This document shows, piece after piece, positions 49,810 through 59,898 of a stretch of 64,000 nucleotides of DNA (within the stretch, counting starts at the first letter, position 1; each line of letters opens with the position of its first letter). The stretch covers positions 3,746,276-3,810,275 of the forward strand of contig NZ_CP094533.1 of assembly GCF_022811605.1 (NCBI RefSeq), written 5' to 3'. The DNA is from Agromyces soli. Lineage in GTDB: Bacteria > Actinomycetota > Actinomycetes > Actinomycetales > Microbacteriaceae. The translations under genes were made by a program, and so were the position numbers. The notes beneath the pieces are model-generated. The model had not been told where the DNA came from. It worked only from the letters and a program-made list of their open reading frames with translations, and ran no database searches.

Positions 49810-52800
49810 ATGTCTCGACTCGCCCCGGTGCCGCCCATCACCTACCCGCCCGAGCTCCCCGTCTCGGCGCAGCGGGAGGAGATCGCGCGCGCCCTGCGCG
49901 AGCACCAGGTCGTGATCGTCGCGGGAGCCACCGGATCGGGCAAGACGACGCAGCTGCCGAAGCTCTGCCTCGAGCTCGGCCGCGAGCAGATCGCGCACAC
50001 GCAGCCCCGCCGCATCGCCGCCCGCACGATCGCCGAGCGCATCGCCGAGGAGACCGGCACCGAGCTCGGCGGCCTCGTCGGCTACCAGGTGCGCTTCACC
50101 GACCGGGCGAGCGAGTCGACCCGCGTGAAGGTGATGACCGACGGCATCCTGCTGAACGAGATCCACCGCGACCGCGAGCTCCGCCGCTACGACACGATCA
50201 TCATCGACGAGGCGCACGAGCGCAGCCTGAACATCGACTTCCTGCTCGGCTACCTGAAGCAGCTGCTCCCCCGCCGCCCCGACCTCAAGCTCATCGTCAC
50301 GAGCGCGACCATCGACCCGGAGAGCTTCGCGAAGCACTTCGCCGACGCCGACGGCACCCCCGCCCCGGTGATCGAGGTGTCCGGTCGCACCTACCCGGTC
50401 GAGATCCGGTACCGGCCGCTCGTCGGCGACGCGGCCGGCGACGACGACGAGGGAGCCGCGGCCGACGACCGCGACGTGCAGCAGGGCATCCTCGACGCCC
50501 TCGACGAGTTGGACCGCGAGTCGTCGGGCGACGTGCTGGTCTTCCTCTCCGGCGAGAGCGAGATCCGCGACGCCGAGCAGGCGGTGCGCGCGCACGCCGA
50601 GCGCCGCGGCGGACGCGGCGGGGCGACCGAGGTGCTCCCCCTCTACGGCCGGCTCTCCTCCGCGGAGCAGCACCGGGTCTTCGAGCCCTCGGCGGTCGCC
50701 GGGCTGCGCCGCCGGGTGGTGCTCGCCACCAACGTCGCCGAGACGAGCCTCACCGTGCCCGGCATCCGCTACGTCGTCGACGCCGGCACGGCGCGGATCA
50801 GCCGCTACTCCGCGCGCTCCAAGGTGCAGCGACTGCCGATCGAGCCGATCTCCCAGGCCTCGGCCAACCAGCGCTCGGGCCGCTCCGGCCGCACGAGCGA
50901 CGGCATCGCCATCCGCCTCTACGGCGAGGACGACTTCGAGCGCCGCCCCGAGTTCACCGACCCCGAGATCCTGCGCACGAACCTCGCCGCCGTCATCCTG
51001 CAGATGGCCGCCCTCCGGCTCGGCCCGATCGAGGACTTCCCCTTCCTCACCCCGCCCGACACCCGCGGCGTGCGCGACGGCCTCGACCTGCTCGCGGAGC
51101 TCGGCGCGCTCGAGCCCGGCGGCCGCGACGACCCGCGCGGCCCGCGACTCACCCGGATCGGGCGCCAGCTCTCCCGGCTGCCGATCGAACCGCGCTACGC
51201 GCGCATGGTGCTGGAGTCGAAGGCGCACGGCGTCTCCCGCGAGGTGCTCGCGATCGTCGCGGGCCTCACGATCCAGGACCCCCGCGAGCGCCCACTCGAC
51301 CGGCGCGAGGAAGCGAACCAGGCGCACGCCCGCTTCGCGGACCCGACGAGCGACTTCCTCACCCTGCTGAACCTCTGGAACCACCTCGAGCAGCAGCAGC
51401 GCGAGCTCTCCGGCAGCGCGTTCCGACGCCGCTGCAAGGCCGAGTTCCTGAATTCGCTGCGGGTGCGCGAGTGGCAGGACCTCTATCGTCAGCTCGTCCG
51501 GCTCGCGAAGCCGCTCGGCCTCGAGATCGCGGCCGGCCCGGCGGGTGCCACCGCGGCCGAGGCGGGGGCGAACGCCGACGGCATCCACCGCTCGCTCCTC
51601 GCGGGGCTGCTCTCCCAGCTCGGCCTGCGCGACGACGCGAAGACCTCCTCCGGCCGGGGCGGCGCCGGCCAGGCGCGCGAGGCGGAGCGCAAGGGGCGGC
51701 GCCAGCAGGCCGAGTTCCTCGGCGCCCGGGGCGCGCGCTTCGCGATCTTCCCCGGCTCCGCGCTCGCCAAGAAGCCGCCCGCCGCCGTGATGAGCGCCGA
51801 ACTCGTCGAGACGAGCCGACTGTTCGCCCGCACCAACGCGGCGATCGACCCGGCGTGGGCCGAGCAGCTCGCCGGCCCGCTCGCGAAGCGAAGCTTCTCC
51901 GAGCCGCGCTGGGAACGCCGCCAGGGCGCGGCCGTCGCCGACGAGAAGGTCACGCTCTACGGACTCGCCATCGTGCCGAAGCGGCGCATGCAGCTCGCCC
52001 GCGCCGACGCCGAGCTCGCCCGCGAGCTCTTCATCCGCCACGCCCTCGTGCTCGAGGAGTGGGACTGGAACCGGCTCGACCGGCGCGTGTACCGCTTCAT
52101 CCGGGCGAACCGGGAGCTCCGCCGCGAGCTCGGCGAGGTCGAGGAGCGCACCCGCCGCCGCGACCTGCTGCTCGGCGACGAAGCCGCGGTCGCGTTCTAC
52201 GAGGCGCGCGTGCCCGCCGGCGTCGTCGACGTGCGCAGCTTCGAGCGCTGGTGGCGCGGCGAGCACCGCGAGCACCCCGAGCTGCTCACGATGACGCGTG
52301 CCGACCTCCTCGGCGAGGACGAGGCGGATGCGGCGGCCGACGGCTTCCCCGACGGCTGGGTGCAGGGCGATCAGCGGCTGCGGCTCGCCTACCGCTTCGA
52401 GCCCGGCGCCCCCGACGACGGCGTCACCGTGCTCGTGCCGCTGGTGCTGCTGCCCCGGCTCGAGCCGAGCGGCTTCGACTGGCAGGTGCCCGGCCTCCGC
52501 GACGAGCTCATCACCGCGATGCTCCGCACCCTGCCCAAGGTGCTGCGCCGCCAGGTCGTCCCCGCCGCCGAGTGGGCGGCGAAGATCGCCGCCGAGCTGC
52601 CGGGCGGCCCGGAGGGCGGCGAGGCACGCCCGCCGTTCGCCGAGATCGTTGCGCAGACCATCAAACGACTCACCTACGCGCCGGTGTCGGCCGAGGACTT
52701 CGAGCTCGACCGCATCCCGCCGCACCTCCGGGTCACCTACCGCGCGGTCGACGAACGCGGGCGCGCACTCGGCGAGGCGAAGGAGCTCGCCGAGCTGCAG

Positions 52801-53814
52801 TCGCGGCTGGCCGAGCGGGCCGGGCGCGCCGTCGCCGCGACGTTCACGGGCGACGGCCGGAACGCCGCCGATCGATCGAGCCGGGGACCGGCAGGCGGCG
52901 AACGCCCCGGGCCCGCCGCCGTCGCGGTCGCCGCGCACGAGGGCCCGAAGCCCGAGCGCGGGCTCACCCGCTGGGCGTGGGACGCGCTGCCCGCGCACGT
53001 CGACACCCGACAGGGCGGCAACACGATCCGCGCGTACCCGGCGATCGTCGACGAGGGCGAGAGCGTCGCCCTCGTGCTCGTCCCCACCGCGGAGGAGCGC
53101 GACCGGGCGTCGCGCCGGGGCATCCGCCGGCTCCTGATGCTGCAGACCCCCTCGCCGTCGGCCTACGTGCAGGAGCACCTCTCCAACGAGGAGAAGCTCT
53201 CCCTCGGGCAGAGCGCCTACCAGGGGCCGCGCGCGCTCCTCGAAGACTGCCTCGCGGCGGTCGTCGACGAGGAGCTGCGGCGACGGCATCCCGACGGCCT
53301 GCTCGCGAGCCGCGCGGAGTTCGACGAAGCGCTCGCCGCGATCGGCGCGGTCGTGGTCGAGCGCATGTTCGAGACCGCCGCCCTCGTCGCGAAGATCCTG
53401 AAGGCCTCGCGGGAAGCGGATCGCGCGATCTCGAAGGCGTCCAGCCTGCAGCTGATGTCGGCGCTCGCCGACGCCAGGGCGCAGCTCGAGGCGCTCACCC
53501 CGGCCGGATTCATCCAGGCGACGGGGCTCGGGAGGCTCCGGCACCTGCCCCGCTACCTCGAGGCGATCACCGTGCGGGTGCGCCGCATGCAGGAGAACCC
53601 GGGCCGGGACCGGCAGCTCATGACCGAGTTCGCGCAGGCCGCTGAGGCGTACACCAAGGCGGGCGGGACCGTGCCGATCGACCCGGAGGCCGATCCCGCG
53701 CTCGTGCGCGTGCGCTGGCTGCTCGAGGAGCTCCGCGTGGGGCTGTTCGCGCAGGAGCTCCGCACGGCCGAGACCGTGTCGGTGCAGCGGATCCGGAAGG
53801 CGCTCGCCGGCTGA
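49810..53814 (+). CDS. hrpA: ATP-dependent RNA helicase
   Basis: 1334 aa, normal HrpA size. Helicase domain 1: Walker A GATGSGKTT (residues 39-47), DEAH box IIDEAHERS, and motif III SAT in VTSATIDPESF. Domain 2: TNVAETSLTVPGIRYVVDAG, and motif VI QRSGRSGR. Then the winged-helix/ratchet and OB-fold regions and the C-terminal DUF3418. HrpA resolves stalled ribosomes and unwinds mRNA. GGAGG lies just before the ATG and TACGAT at 49795-49800. Confidence 0.95.
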   Translation: MSRLAPVPPITYPPELPVSAQREEIARALREHQVVIVAGATGSGKTTQLPKLCLELGREQIAHTQPRRIAARTIAERIAEETGTELGGLVGYQVRFTDRASESTRVKVMTDGILLNEIHRDRELRRYDTIIIDEAHERSLNIDFLLGYLKQLLPRRPDLKLIVTSATIDPESFAKHFADADGTPAPVIEVSGRTYPVEIRYRPLVGDAAGDDDEGAAADDRDVQQGILDALDELDRESSGDVLVFLSGESEIRDAEQAVRAHAERRGGRGGATEVLPLYGRLSSAEQHRVFEPSAVAGLRRRVVLATNVAETSLTVPGIRYVVDAGTARISRYSARSKVQRLPIEPISQASANQRSGRSGRTSDGIAIRLYGEDDFERRPEFTDPEILRTNLAAVILQMAALRLGPIEDFPFLTPPDTRGVRDGLDLLAELGALEPGGRDDPRGPRLTRIGRQLSRLPIEPRYARMVLESKAHGVSREVLAIVAGLTIQDPRERPLDRREEANQAHARFADPTSDFLTLLNLWNHLEQQQRELSGSAFRRRCKAEFLNSLRVREWQDLYRQLVRLAKPLGLEIAAGPAGATAAEAGANADGIHRSLLAGLLSQLGLRDDAKTSSGRGGAGQAREAERKGRRQQAEFLGARGARFAIFPGSALAKKPPAAVMSAELVETSRLFARTNAAIDPAWAEQLAGPLAKRSFSEPRWERRQGAAVADEKVTLYGLAIVPKRRMQLARADAELARELFIRHALVLEEWDWNRLDRRVYRFIRANRELRRELGEVEERTRRRDLLLGDEAAVAFYEARVPAGVVDVRSFERWWRGEHREHPELLTMTRADLLGEDEADAAADGFPDGWVQGDQRLRLAYRFEPGAPDDGVTVLVPLVLLPRLEPSGFDWQVPGLRDELITAMLRTLPKVLRRQVVPAAEWAAKIAAELPGGPEGGEARPPFAEIVAQTIKRLTYAPVSAEDFELDRIPPHLRVTYRAVDERGRALGEAKELAELQSRLAERAGRAVAATFTGDGRNAADRSSRGPAGGERPGPAAVAVAAHEGPKPERGLTRWAWDALPAHVDTRQGGNTIRAYPAIVDEGESVALVLVPTAEERDRASRRGIRRLLMLQTPSPSAYVQEHLSNEEKLSLGQSAYQGPRALLEDCLAAVVDEELRRRHPDGLLASRAEFDEALAAIGAVVVERMFETAALVAKILKASREADRAISKASSLQLMSALADARAQLEALTPAGFIQATGLGRLRHLPRYLEAITVRVRRMQENPGRDRQLMTEFAQAAEAYTKAGGTVPIDPEADPALVRVRWLLEELRVGLFAQELRTAETVSVQRIRKALAG

Positions 53815-53869
53815 GCCGGGCGAGCGCCCTCCGTCGCGGTACGCCGTTCGGGCGTCGCGCGGACCGCGG

Positions 53870-54678
<809 letters not shown>

Positions 54679-54682
<4 letters not shown>

Positions 54683-55686
54683 CGTGCGTCTCCTCCGTGC
54701 TTGGCGGCGATGGCGGCGTCGGCCGCCGCGGTCTCGTCGAGCTCGACGGCCGACATGGACGCCGTCACCGGGCCCGGACCCGCGTCGGGCCGCGCGCCCA
54801 CGCCGCGGGCGAAGCGCTTCTCGAGGAAGAACTGGCCGACCATCAGCACCGAGGTGATGGCGAGGTACCAGATCGAGGCGACGATGAGCAGCGGGATCGG
54901 GTTAAAGATCTCGACCGAGATGTCCCTGGTTCGGGTGTACAGCTCGAGCGTGAACGGCACGGCGGTGGCCAGCGACGTCGTCTTCAGCATCGAGATGACC
55001 TCGTTGCCGGTCGGCGGGATGATGACCCGCATCGCCTGCGGCAGCACGACGCGCCGCATCGTCTTGCCCCAGCCCATGCCGAGCGCCGTCGCGGCCTCAT
55101 GCTGCCCCGGGTCCACCGAGAGCAGTCCCGCGCGCACGATCTCGGCCATGTAGGCCGACTCGTTCAGGCCGAGGCCGATGACCGTCAGCCAGAAGGCGTT
55201 GAAGAGCAGCTTGGTCGGGAACGACACCCACGGCTCCATGAACGGCACGCCGAGGTCGATCGAGGAGTAGATCGTCGCGAGCAGGCCCCAGAAGACGAGC
55301 TGGACGTAGACCGGGGTGCCGCGGAAGATCCACAGGTACACCCACGCGACCGACTTCAGCACGGGGTTCGGCGACTGCCGCATCACCGCGAGGATGATGC
55401 CGAGCACGACGCCGATGATCATCGAGAGGACGGTCAGCAGCAGGGTGAAGCCCGCGGCCTGGGTGACGCGCTTGTCGAAGACGTACTTGCCGACGGAGGC
55501 CCAGTCGAAGGCCTCGCGCTGCGCGGCGTCGATCACGAAGACCGCGACCGCGGCGAGCAGCAGCACCGCGACGACGATGCGCCAGGGATGCCGGAGCTTC
55601 ACGACCTTCTCGGGGCCGCTGGACGGGGCGGGCGCCCCGACCGCCGGCGCGGGCGATGCCGCCCGGCCGGCTGACGAGTCGCTCAT
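54679..55686 (-). CDS. Polar amino-acid ABC transporter permease
   Basis: 335 aa with about six membrane helices. The EAA loop [33 protein letters not shown] docks the ATPase. One permease gene only, so a homodimer is likely. Both ends carry long hydrophilic extensions (first 30 and last 45 residues) beyond the family core. Two bases separate it from the binding protein gene. The transported amino acid is unknown. Confidence 0.92.
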
Positions 55687-55688
55687 GC

Positions 55689-56585
55689 CTACTTGCCCGC
55701 GTTGATGTCGATCGTGTCGACGGCGCCGGACTCGACGCCCCACTCGGCGAGGATGTCGCCGTAGGTGCCGTCGTCGATCAGCGACTGCATCGCGGCCTGC
55801 ACGGCCTTCGCGAGCTCCGAGCCCTTCTTCACCGGGAAGCCGTAGGGCGCCGAGTCGAAGACCTCGCCCGCCTGCTCGAGCTTGCCGTCGGTCTGAGCGA
55901 TCGCGTAGCCGGTCACGGGCGAGTCCGCGCTCATCGCGTCGGCCTGGCCGAGGACGACGGCGTTGGCCGCGGCCTCCTGGGTGTCGAACGGCGTGATCTC
56001 GATCGCGGGCTTGCCGGCGTCGACGCAGGCCTGGCTCTTCGCCGGGAGCTCGTCGGTGTGCTCGTATGTCGTGGCCTGCACGGCGACCTTCAGGCCGCAG
56101 GCATTGTCGGGGTCGACGGTCTTGCCCTTGGGCGCGGCCCACAGGATGCCCGCGCTGTAGTAGTCGACGAAGTCGACCTGCTTCTGGCGCTCGGCGTTGT
56201 CGGTGAAGGAGGACATGCCGAGGTCCATGGTGCCGCCGGTGATCGACGGGATGATCTTGTCGAAGCTCGCGATCTCGTACGTGATCTTGAGGCCGAGCTT
56301 GGCGCCGAGCGCGTCGACGAGGTCGACGTCCCAGCCGATGGGGTTGCCGTCGGCGTCCTTGTACTCGTTGGGCGGGTAGGCGGCGTCGGTGCCGACGACG
56401 AGCTCGCCGGCGCTCTTGATCTCCTCGGGGAGGAGCGCGACCGCGGCCTCGTCGACCGCGATGGAGGCGCCGGTGTCGTCGCTGGGTGCGGCGCTCGGCG
56501 GGGTGCTGTTGTCGACGCAGCCGGTGAACAGCAGCGCGGCGGCCGAGGCGATGGCGGCCGGGAGGAGCAGACGTCGGGTGTGCAT
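55689..56585 (-). CDS. Amino-acid-binding lipoprotein of ABC importer
   Basis: 298 aa. Signal peptide with lipobox FTGC, Cys23. Solute-binding family 3: ELVVGTDAAYPPNEYKDADGNPIGWDVDLVDAL, then GTMDLGMSSFTDNAERQKQVDFVDYY, with the conserved Asp/Arg-like ligand sites. First gene of the importer operon; the product feeds substrate to the permease. AGAGGT lies before the ATG. Length normal. Confidence 0.92.
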   Translation of the reverse strand: MHTRRLLLPAAIASAAALLFTGCVDNSTPPSAAPSDDTGASIAVDEAAVALLPEEIKSAGELVVGTDAAYPPNEYKDADGNPIGWDVDLVDALGAKLGLKITYEIASFDKIIPSITGGTMDLGMSSFTDNAERQKQVDFVDYYSAGILWAAPKGKTVDPDNACGLKVAVQATTYEHTDELPAKSQACVDAGKPAIEITPFDTQEAAANAVVLGQADAMSADSPVTGYAIAQTDGKLEQAGEVFDSAPYGFPVKKGSELAKAVQAAMQSLIDDGTYGDILAEWGVESGAVDTIDINAGK

Positions 56586-56751
56586 GATGGGACCTCTGTC
56601 GTCACGAAGTGATTGGGGACACGTACGACGACGTAGCGTAATCTCCAAGGCTCCGTCGCCGTGGCCCGAGCATAGCCCGCCCGATCGCGCCGACCCGAAC
56701 TCACGACCGAATACGCCGTGATCCAGCGCTCGAACGCAGGATTCCAGCGCC

Positions 56752-56772
56752 CGCTGCGAAATCGACGCAGCG
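56752..56772. promoter_or_regulatory. Inverted repeat between importer operon and MFS gene
   Basis: CGCTGCG-N7-CGCAGCG, perfect 7-bp arms, lies in the 245-nt divergent gap. Two CCAGCGC motifs precede it at about 56723 and 56743. It could be an operator for either transcript. No regulator gene is adjacent. Confidence 0.35.
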
Positions 56773-56830
56773 ATTCACCCATCTCGTGGCGGCTTCCCTC
56801 AGGGGTCGCGCTCGATAGAGTGGTCCAACT

Positions 56831-58039
56831 GTGGGGAGCTACTCGGAACTGCTGAAGACCAGGGGCGTCGCCCGCATCATCGCGGCCCAGCTGACGGCCC
56901 GGTTCCCCTCCGGCATGCTCTCGCTCGCTTTCCTCCTGCACGTCGAGCAGCAGACCGGCTCCTACGGCTCCGCCGGCCTCGTGCTCGCCGCGACCTCGAT
57001 CGGCCAGGCCGTCGCGGGCCCGCTCACGAGCCGCATGATGGGGCGCTTCGGCATGCGCCCCGTGCTCATCACCACCCTCACCATCTGCGTCGCCGCGATC
57101 GTCGCCATCGGCGTCATCCCGCCGGTCATGCCCCTCTACCTCGGCATCGGCCTGCTCGCCGGCCTCGCCACCCCGCCCGTCCAGCCCGCGGTGCGCACCA
57201 TCTACCCGAAGATGGTGAACTCCCGCCAGCTCACCCCGCTCTTCTCCCTGGACGCCTCGGCGCAGGAGATCATCTGGGTCGTCGGCCCCGTCGTGACGAC
57301 CTTCGTCTCCACGCAGATCGGCACCATCTGGGGCATCCTGCTCGCGGCCGCCCTCATGGTCGTCGGCGGCGCCTGGTTCATCTCCTCCCCCGAGCTCGGC
57401 CGGGTGCGCATCCCGCGTTCGAAGCGCCGCTTCGGCGTCGTGCTCGCCCGTCCGCCCGTGCTGCTCGCGACCGTCGTCGGGTTCCTCCTCGTGGGGGCGT
57501 GCGCCGCCATCGAAGCGGGCGTCGTCGCCGTCTTCGGCCACGGCGGCCCGGAGGCGGGCATCGTGCTCGCCATCTTCTCGATCGGCAGCCTCGCGGGCGG
57601 ACTCTTCCTCGGGCACGCGCCGATCAGCCCGTGGTCGACCGCCCGGCGCATGTTCATCGTGTTCGCCGGCACCGCGCTCGCCGCCGCGGCGATGGACTTC
57701 TGGTGGCTCGCCGGCACCCTCTTCGTCGCCGGCATCGGCATCGCCCCCGCGCTCGCCGTGCTCTTCGCGATCGTCTCGGCGAGCGTGAAGTTCTCCGACA
57801 CCGCCGAGGCCTACGGCTGGGTCGGCACCGGCCAGCTCATCGGCGCCGCCCTCGGCTCGGCGCTCGCCGGCTTCCTCATCGACGGCAACGGCGCCCAGGG
57901 CGCGTTCTGGGCCGCCGCGGCGCTCGCCTTCCTCGGCACGCTCGTGCCGGCGCTCGCGAAACGCTGGCACCCCGACCTCCGCGGCCGCGACGCGAGCCCG
58001 ATGCCCGACACCGAGCCGGTGCCGATCACCCCCAGCTGA
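56831..58039 (+). CDS. Major facilitator superfamily transporter
   Basis: 402 aa, about twelve membrane helices. The family signature between helices 2 and 3 is GPLTSRMMGRFGMRPVLI. No substrate-specific motif is recognised; it resembles uptake-or-efflux permeases with a C-terminal hydrophilic tail. GTG 56831 follows a TAGAGT box (56816-56821) by 9 nt. The downstream aldo/keto reductase starts 13 nt after its stop, so they form a two-gene operon. Confidence 0.87.
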   Translation: MGSYSELLKTRGVARIIAAQLTARFPSGMLSLAFLLHVEQQTGSYGSAGLVLAATSIGQAVAGPLTSRMMGRFGMRPVLITTLTICVAAIVAIGVIPPVMPLYLGIGLLAGLATPPVQPAVRTIYPKMVNSRQLTPLFSLDASAQEIIWVVGPVVTTFVSTQIGTIWGILLAAALMVVGGAWFISSPELGRVRIPRSKRRFGVVLARPPVLLATVVGFLLVGACAAIEAGVVAVFGHGGPEAGIVLAIFSIGSLAGGLFLGHAPISPWSTARRMFIVFAGTALAAAAMDFWWLAGTLFVAGIGIAPALAVLFAIVSASVKFSDTAEAYGWVGTGQLIGAALGSALAGFLIDGNGAQGAFWAAAALAFLGTLVPALAKRWHPDLRGRDASPMPDTEPVPITPS

Positions 58040-58052
58040 CGAGGAGGACCGC

Positions 58053-58880
58053 ATGTCCGATCACCGCTCGCCCCTGCTGCCCCTGGCCGACGGCGCCGAG
58101 ATCCCGCAGCTCGGCTTCGGCCTCTACAAGGTGCCTGCCGAGGACGCCGCCCGGCTCGCCCTCGCCGCGATCGACGCCGGCTACCGCCACCTCGACACCG
58201 CCGCCTTCTACGCGAACGAGGCGGAGGCCGGCCGCGCGGTGCGCGAGGCGCCCGTCGCCCGCGAGGAGCTCTTCGTCACGAGCAAGGTCTGGAAGGACGA
58301 CAACGGCTACGACGAGACGCTCCGCGCCTTCGACGCCTCGATGGCGCGCTTCGGCCTCGAGCGCCTCGAGCTGTACCTCATCCACTGGCCGGTGCCCTCG
58401 ACCGACCGCTACGTCGACAGCTGGCGTGCGCTCGTGCGGCTCCGCGACGAGGGGCGGGTGCGCTCCATCGGCGTCGCGAACTTCCACGCGCACCACATCG
58501 AGCGGATCATCGGCGAGACCGGCGTGGCCCCGGTGGTGAACCAGGTCGAGCTGCACCCCTGGCTGCCGCAGGCGGAGCTCCGAGCGTACGACGGCGCGCA
58601 CGGCATCCTGACCGAGGCGTGGTCGCCGCTCGCGCGGGGCCGCGTGCTCGGCGACCCGGTGCTGGCGGGCATCGCCGCGAAGCACGGGCGTACCCCGGCG
58701 CAGATCGTGCTGCGCTGGCACGTGCAGCTCGGCAACGTCGTGATCCCGAAGGCGTCCTCGCCCGAGCGGATCCGGGAGAACCTCGACGTCTTCGACTTCG
58801 CGCTCGACGCGCAGGACCTCGCCGCGATCGCCGGCCTCGAGTCGGGCGAGCGCACGGGTCGCGACCCCGACGACGACTGA
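58053..58880 (+). CDS. Aldo/keto reductase
   Basis: 275 aa, close paralogue of the reductase at 48848-49678. Catalytic Asp/Tyr in YRHLDTAAFYANEAEAG, Lys in VTSKVWKDDNG, His in LIHWPVPS; NADPH loop VVIPKASSPERIRENLDVFDF. GAGGAGG ribosome binding site 6 nt before the ATG. Co-transcribed with the MFS gene, suggesting detoxification or use of a shared carbonyl compound (inference). Confidence 0.92.
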   Translation: MSDHRSPLLPLADGAEIPQLGFGLYKVPAEDAARLALAAIDAGYRHLDTAAFYANEAEAGRAVREAPVAREELFVTSKVWKDDNGYDETLRAFDASMARFGLERLELYLIHWPVPSTDRYVDSWRALVRLRDEGRVRSIGVANFHAHHIERIIGETGVAPVVNQVELHPWLPQAELRAYDGAHGILTEAWSPLARGRVLGDPVLAGIAAKHGRTPAQIVLRWHVQLGNVVIPKASSPERIRENLDVFDFALDAQDLAAIAGLESGERTGRDPDDD

Positions 58881-58905
58881 CGGCGGGCCCGACCCGACGA
58901 GCGAG

Positions 58906-58929
58906 CGGCGGCCCCGGTTGTGGCCGCCG
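58906..58929. terminator. GC-rich hairpin after the aldo/keto reductase gene
   Basis: CGGCGGCC/GGCCGCCG, 8-bp stem with 8-nt loop, 25 nt after the reductase stop. No U-tract. GGACTCCCAGC occurs twice just beyond it (near 58932 and 58965), of unknown meaning. Confidence 0.45.
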
Positions 58930-59007
58930 ACGGACTCCCAGCAGACGGCAACCCGATCGTGACCGGACTCCCAGCGCCCGGTCAGCCACGGCCCTCGCCG
59001 CCCGCCC

Positions 59008-59013
59008 TAGCGT
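59008..59013 (+). promoter_or_regulatory. -10 box of DUF4349 lipoprotein gene
   Basis: TAGCGT lies 6 nt before the ATG at 59020; the in-frame GTG at 59014 would be inside the promoter-to-start gap and is not favoured. Confidence 0.5.
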
Positions 59014-59019
59014 GTGGCC

Positions 59020-59889
59020 ATGACCACGACGACGCGACTCGTACGGCCCCTCGCGGCCCTCGCCGCGGCGGCGTTCGCCGCCCTGCTCCTCGCCGGCTGC
59101 ACCGCCCAGGGCGGGGGCGCCTCCTCCCCCGCGATGCCGGCCGCCCCCGGCGCTCCCCTCGCCGACGAGTCGGCGGGCGCGGACGCCGCCCAGGACGCCG
59201 ACGGCACGAGCGAGCGCAGCGTGGTGACGACCGGCTGGCTGCAGCTCACCGTCGAGGACCCGGTCGCCACGGCGGCGGATGCCTCGGCCCTCGTCGAGCG
59301 CGCCGGCGGCCGGGTCGACCACCGCTCCGAGACCCCGGGCACCGAGACCCAGCCGGCGCGCGCCTCGCTCGTGCTCCGGATCCCGGCCGACGAGCTCGAC
59401 GGTACCGTCGCCGCGCTCCGCGAGCTCGGGCGCGTCGACCAGGTGTCGCTGGACGCCTCGGACGTCACGGTCGAGCGGCAGGACCTCGAGGCGAGGATCG
59501 AGGCCCTCACCGCCTCGGTCGAGCGCCTGCAGCAGCTCCTCGCGAGCGCCGCGACGACCGGCGACCTCATCGCGATCGAGTCCGAGCTCACCACCAGGCA
59601 GGCGGAGCTCGACGGCCTCACCACGCAGCGCGAGCTGCTCGTCGATCAGATCGACTACGCCACGGTGAGCCTCGAGCTCGTCACCGAGGGCGTCGCGCCG
59701 AGCGCCGGCCCTGGGGACTTCTGGTCGGGGCTCGTCGTCGGCTGGGAGTCGCTCGTCGCCTTCACCGGGGCGGCCCTCGTCGCCCTCGGCGTGGCACTGC
59801 CGTGGCTCGGCGTCCTCGTCGTGCTCGGCGGCCTGGTCGTCGGGATCGTGCTGCTCGCGACCAGGCGTCGCGGCGACCGGGAGGCGTAG
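59020..59889 (+). CDS. DUF4349 lipoprotein
   Basis: 289 aa. Lipobox LAGC with Cys27. A Ser/Ala/Pro-rich linker is followed by the DUF4349 domain: GWLQLTVEDPVATAADASALVERAGGRV, then a coiled coil VERQDLEARIEALTASVERLQQLL. Near the C-terminus there are two hydrophobic stretches and a basic end RRRGDRE. It is anchored outside with a membrane helix back into the cell. Function unknown. Its TAG stop doubles as the start of the next gene's -10 box. Confidence 0.88.
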   Translation: MTTTTRLVRPLAALAAAAFAALLLAGCTAQGGGASSPAMPAAPGAPLADESAGADAAQDADGTSERSVVTTGWLQLTVEDPVATAADASALVERAGGRVDHRSETPGTETQPARASLVLRIPADELDGTVAALRELGRVDQVSLDASDVTVERQDLEARIEALTASVERLQQLLASAATTGDLIAIESELTTRQAELDGLTTQRELLVDQIDYATVSLELVTEGVAPSAGPGDFWSGLVVGWESLVAFTGAALVALGVALPWLGVLVVLGGLVVGIVLLATRRRGDREA

Positions 59890-59892
59890 GCT
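59887..59892 (+). promoter_or_regulatory. -10 box of acyl-CoA dehydrogenase gene fused with the upstream stop
   Basis: TAGGCT is the DUF4349 stop TAG plus GCT. The dehydrogenase GTG follows after 6 nt. Confidence 0.55.
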
Positions 59893-59898
59893 TCGGGT

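Noticed and set aside
53815..53869. Terminator between hrpA and the ABC operon
   Set aside because: The 55-nt gap is GC-rich but no stable symmetric stem was found by eye.
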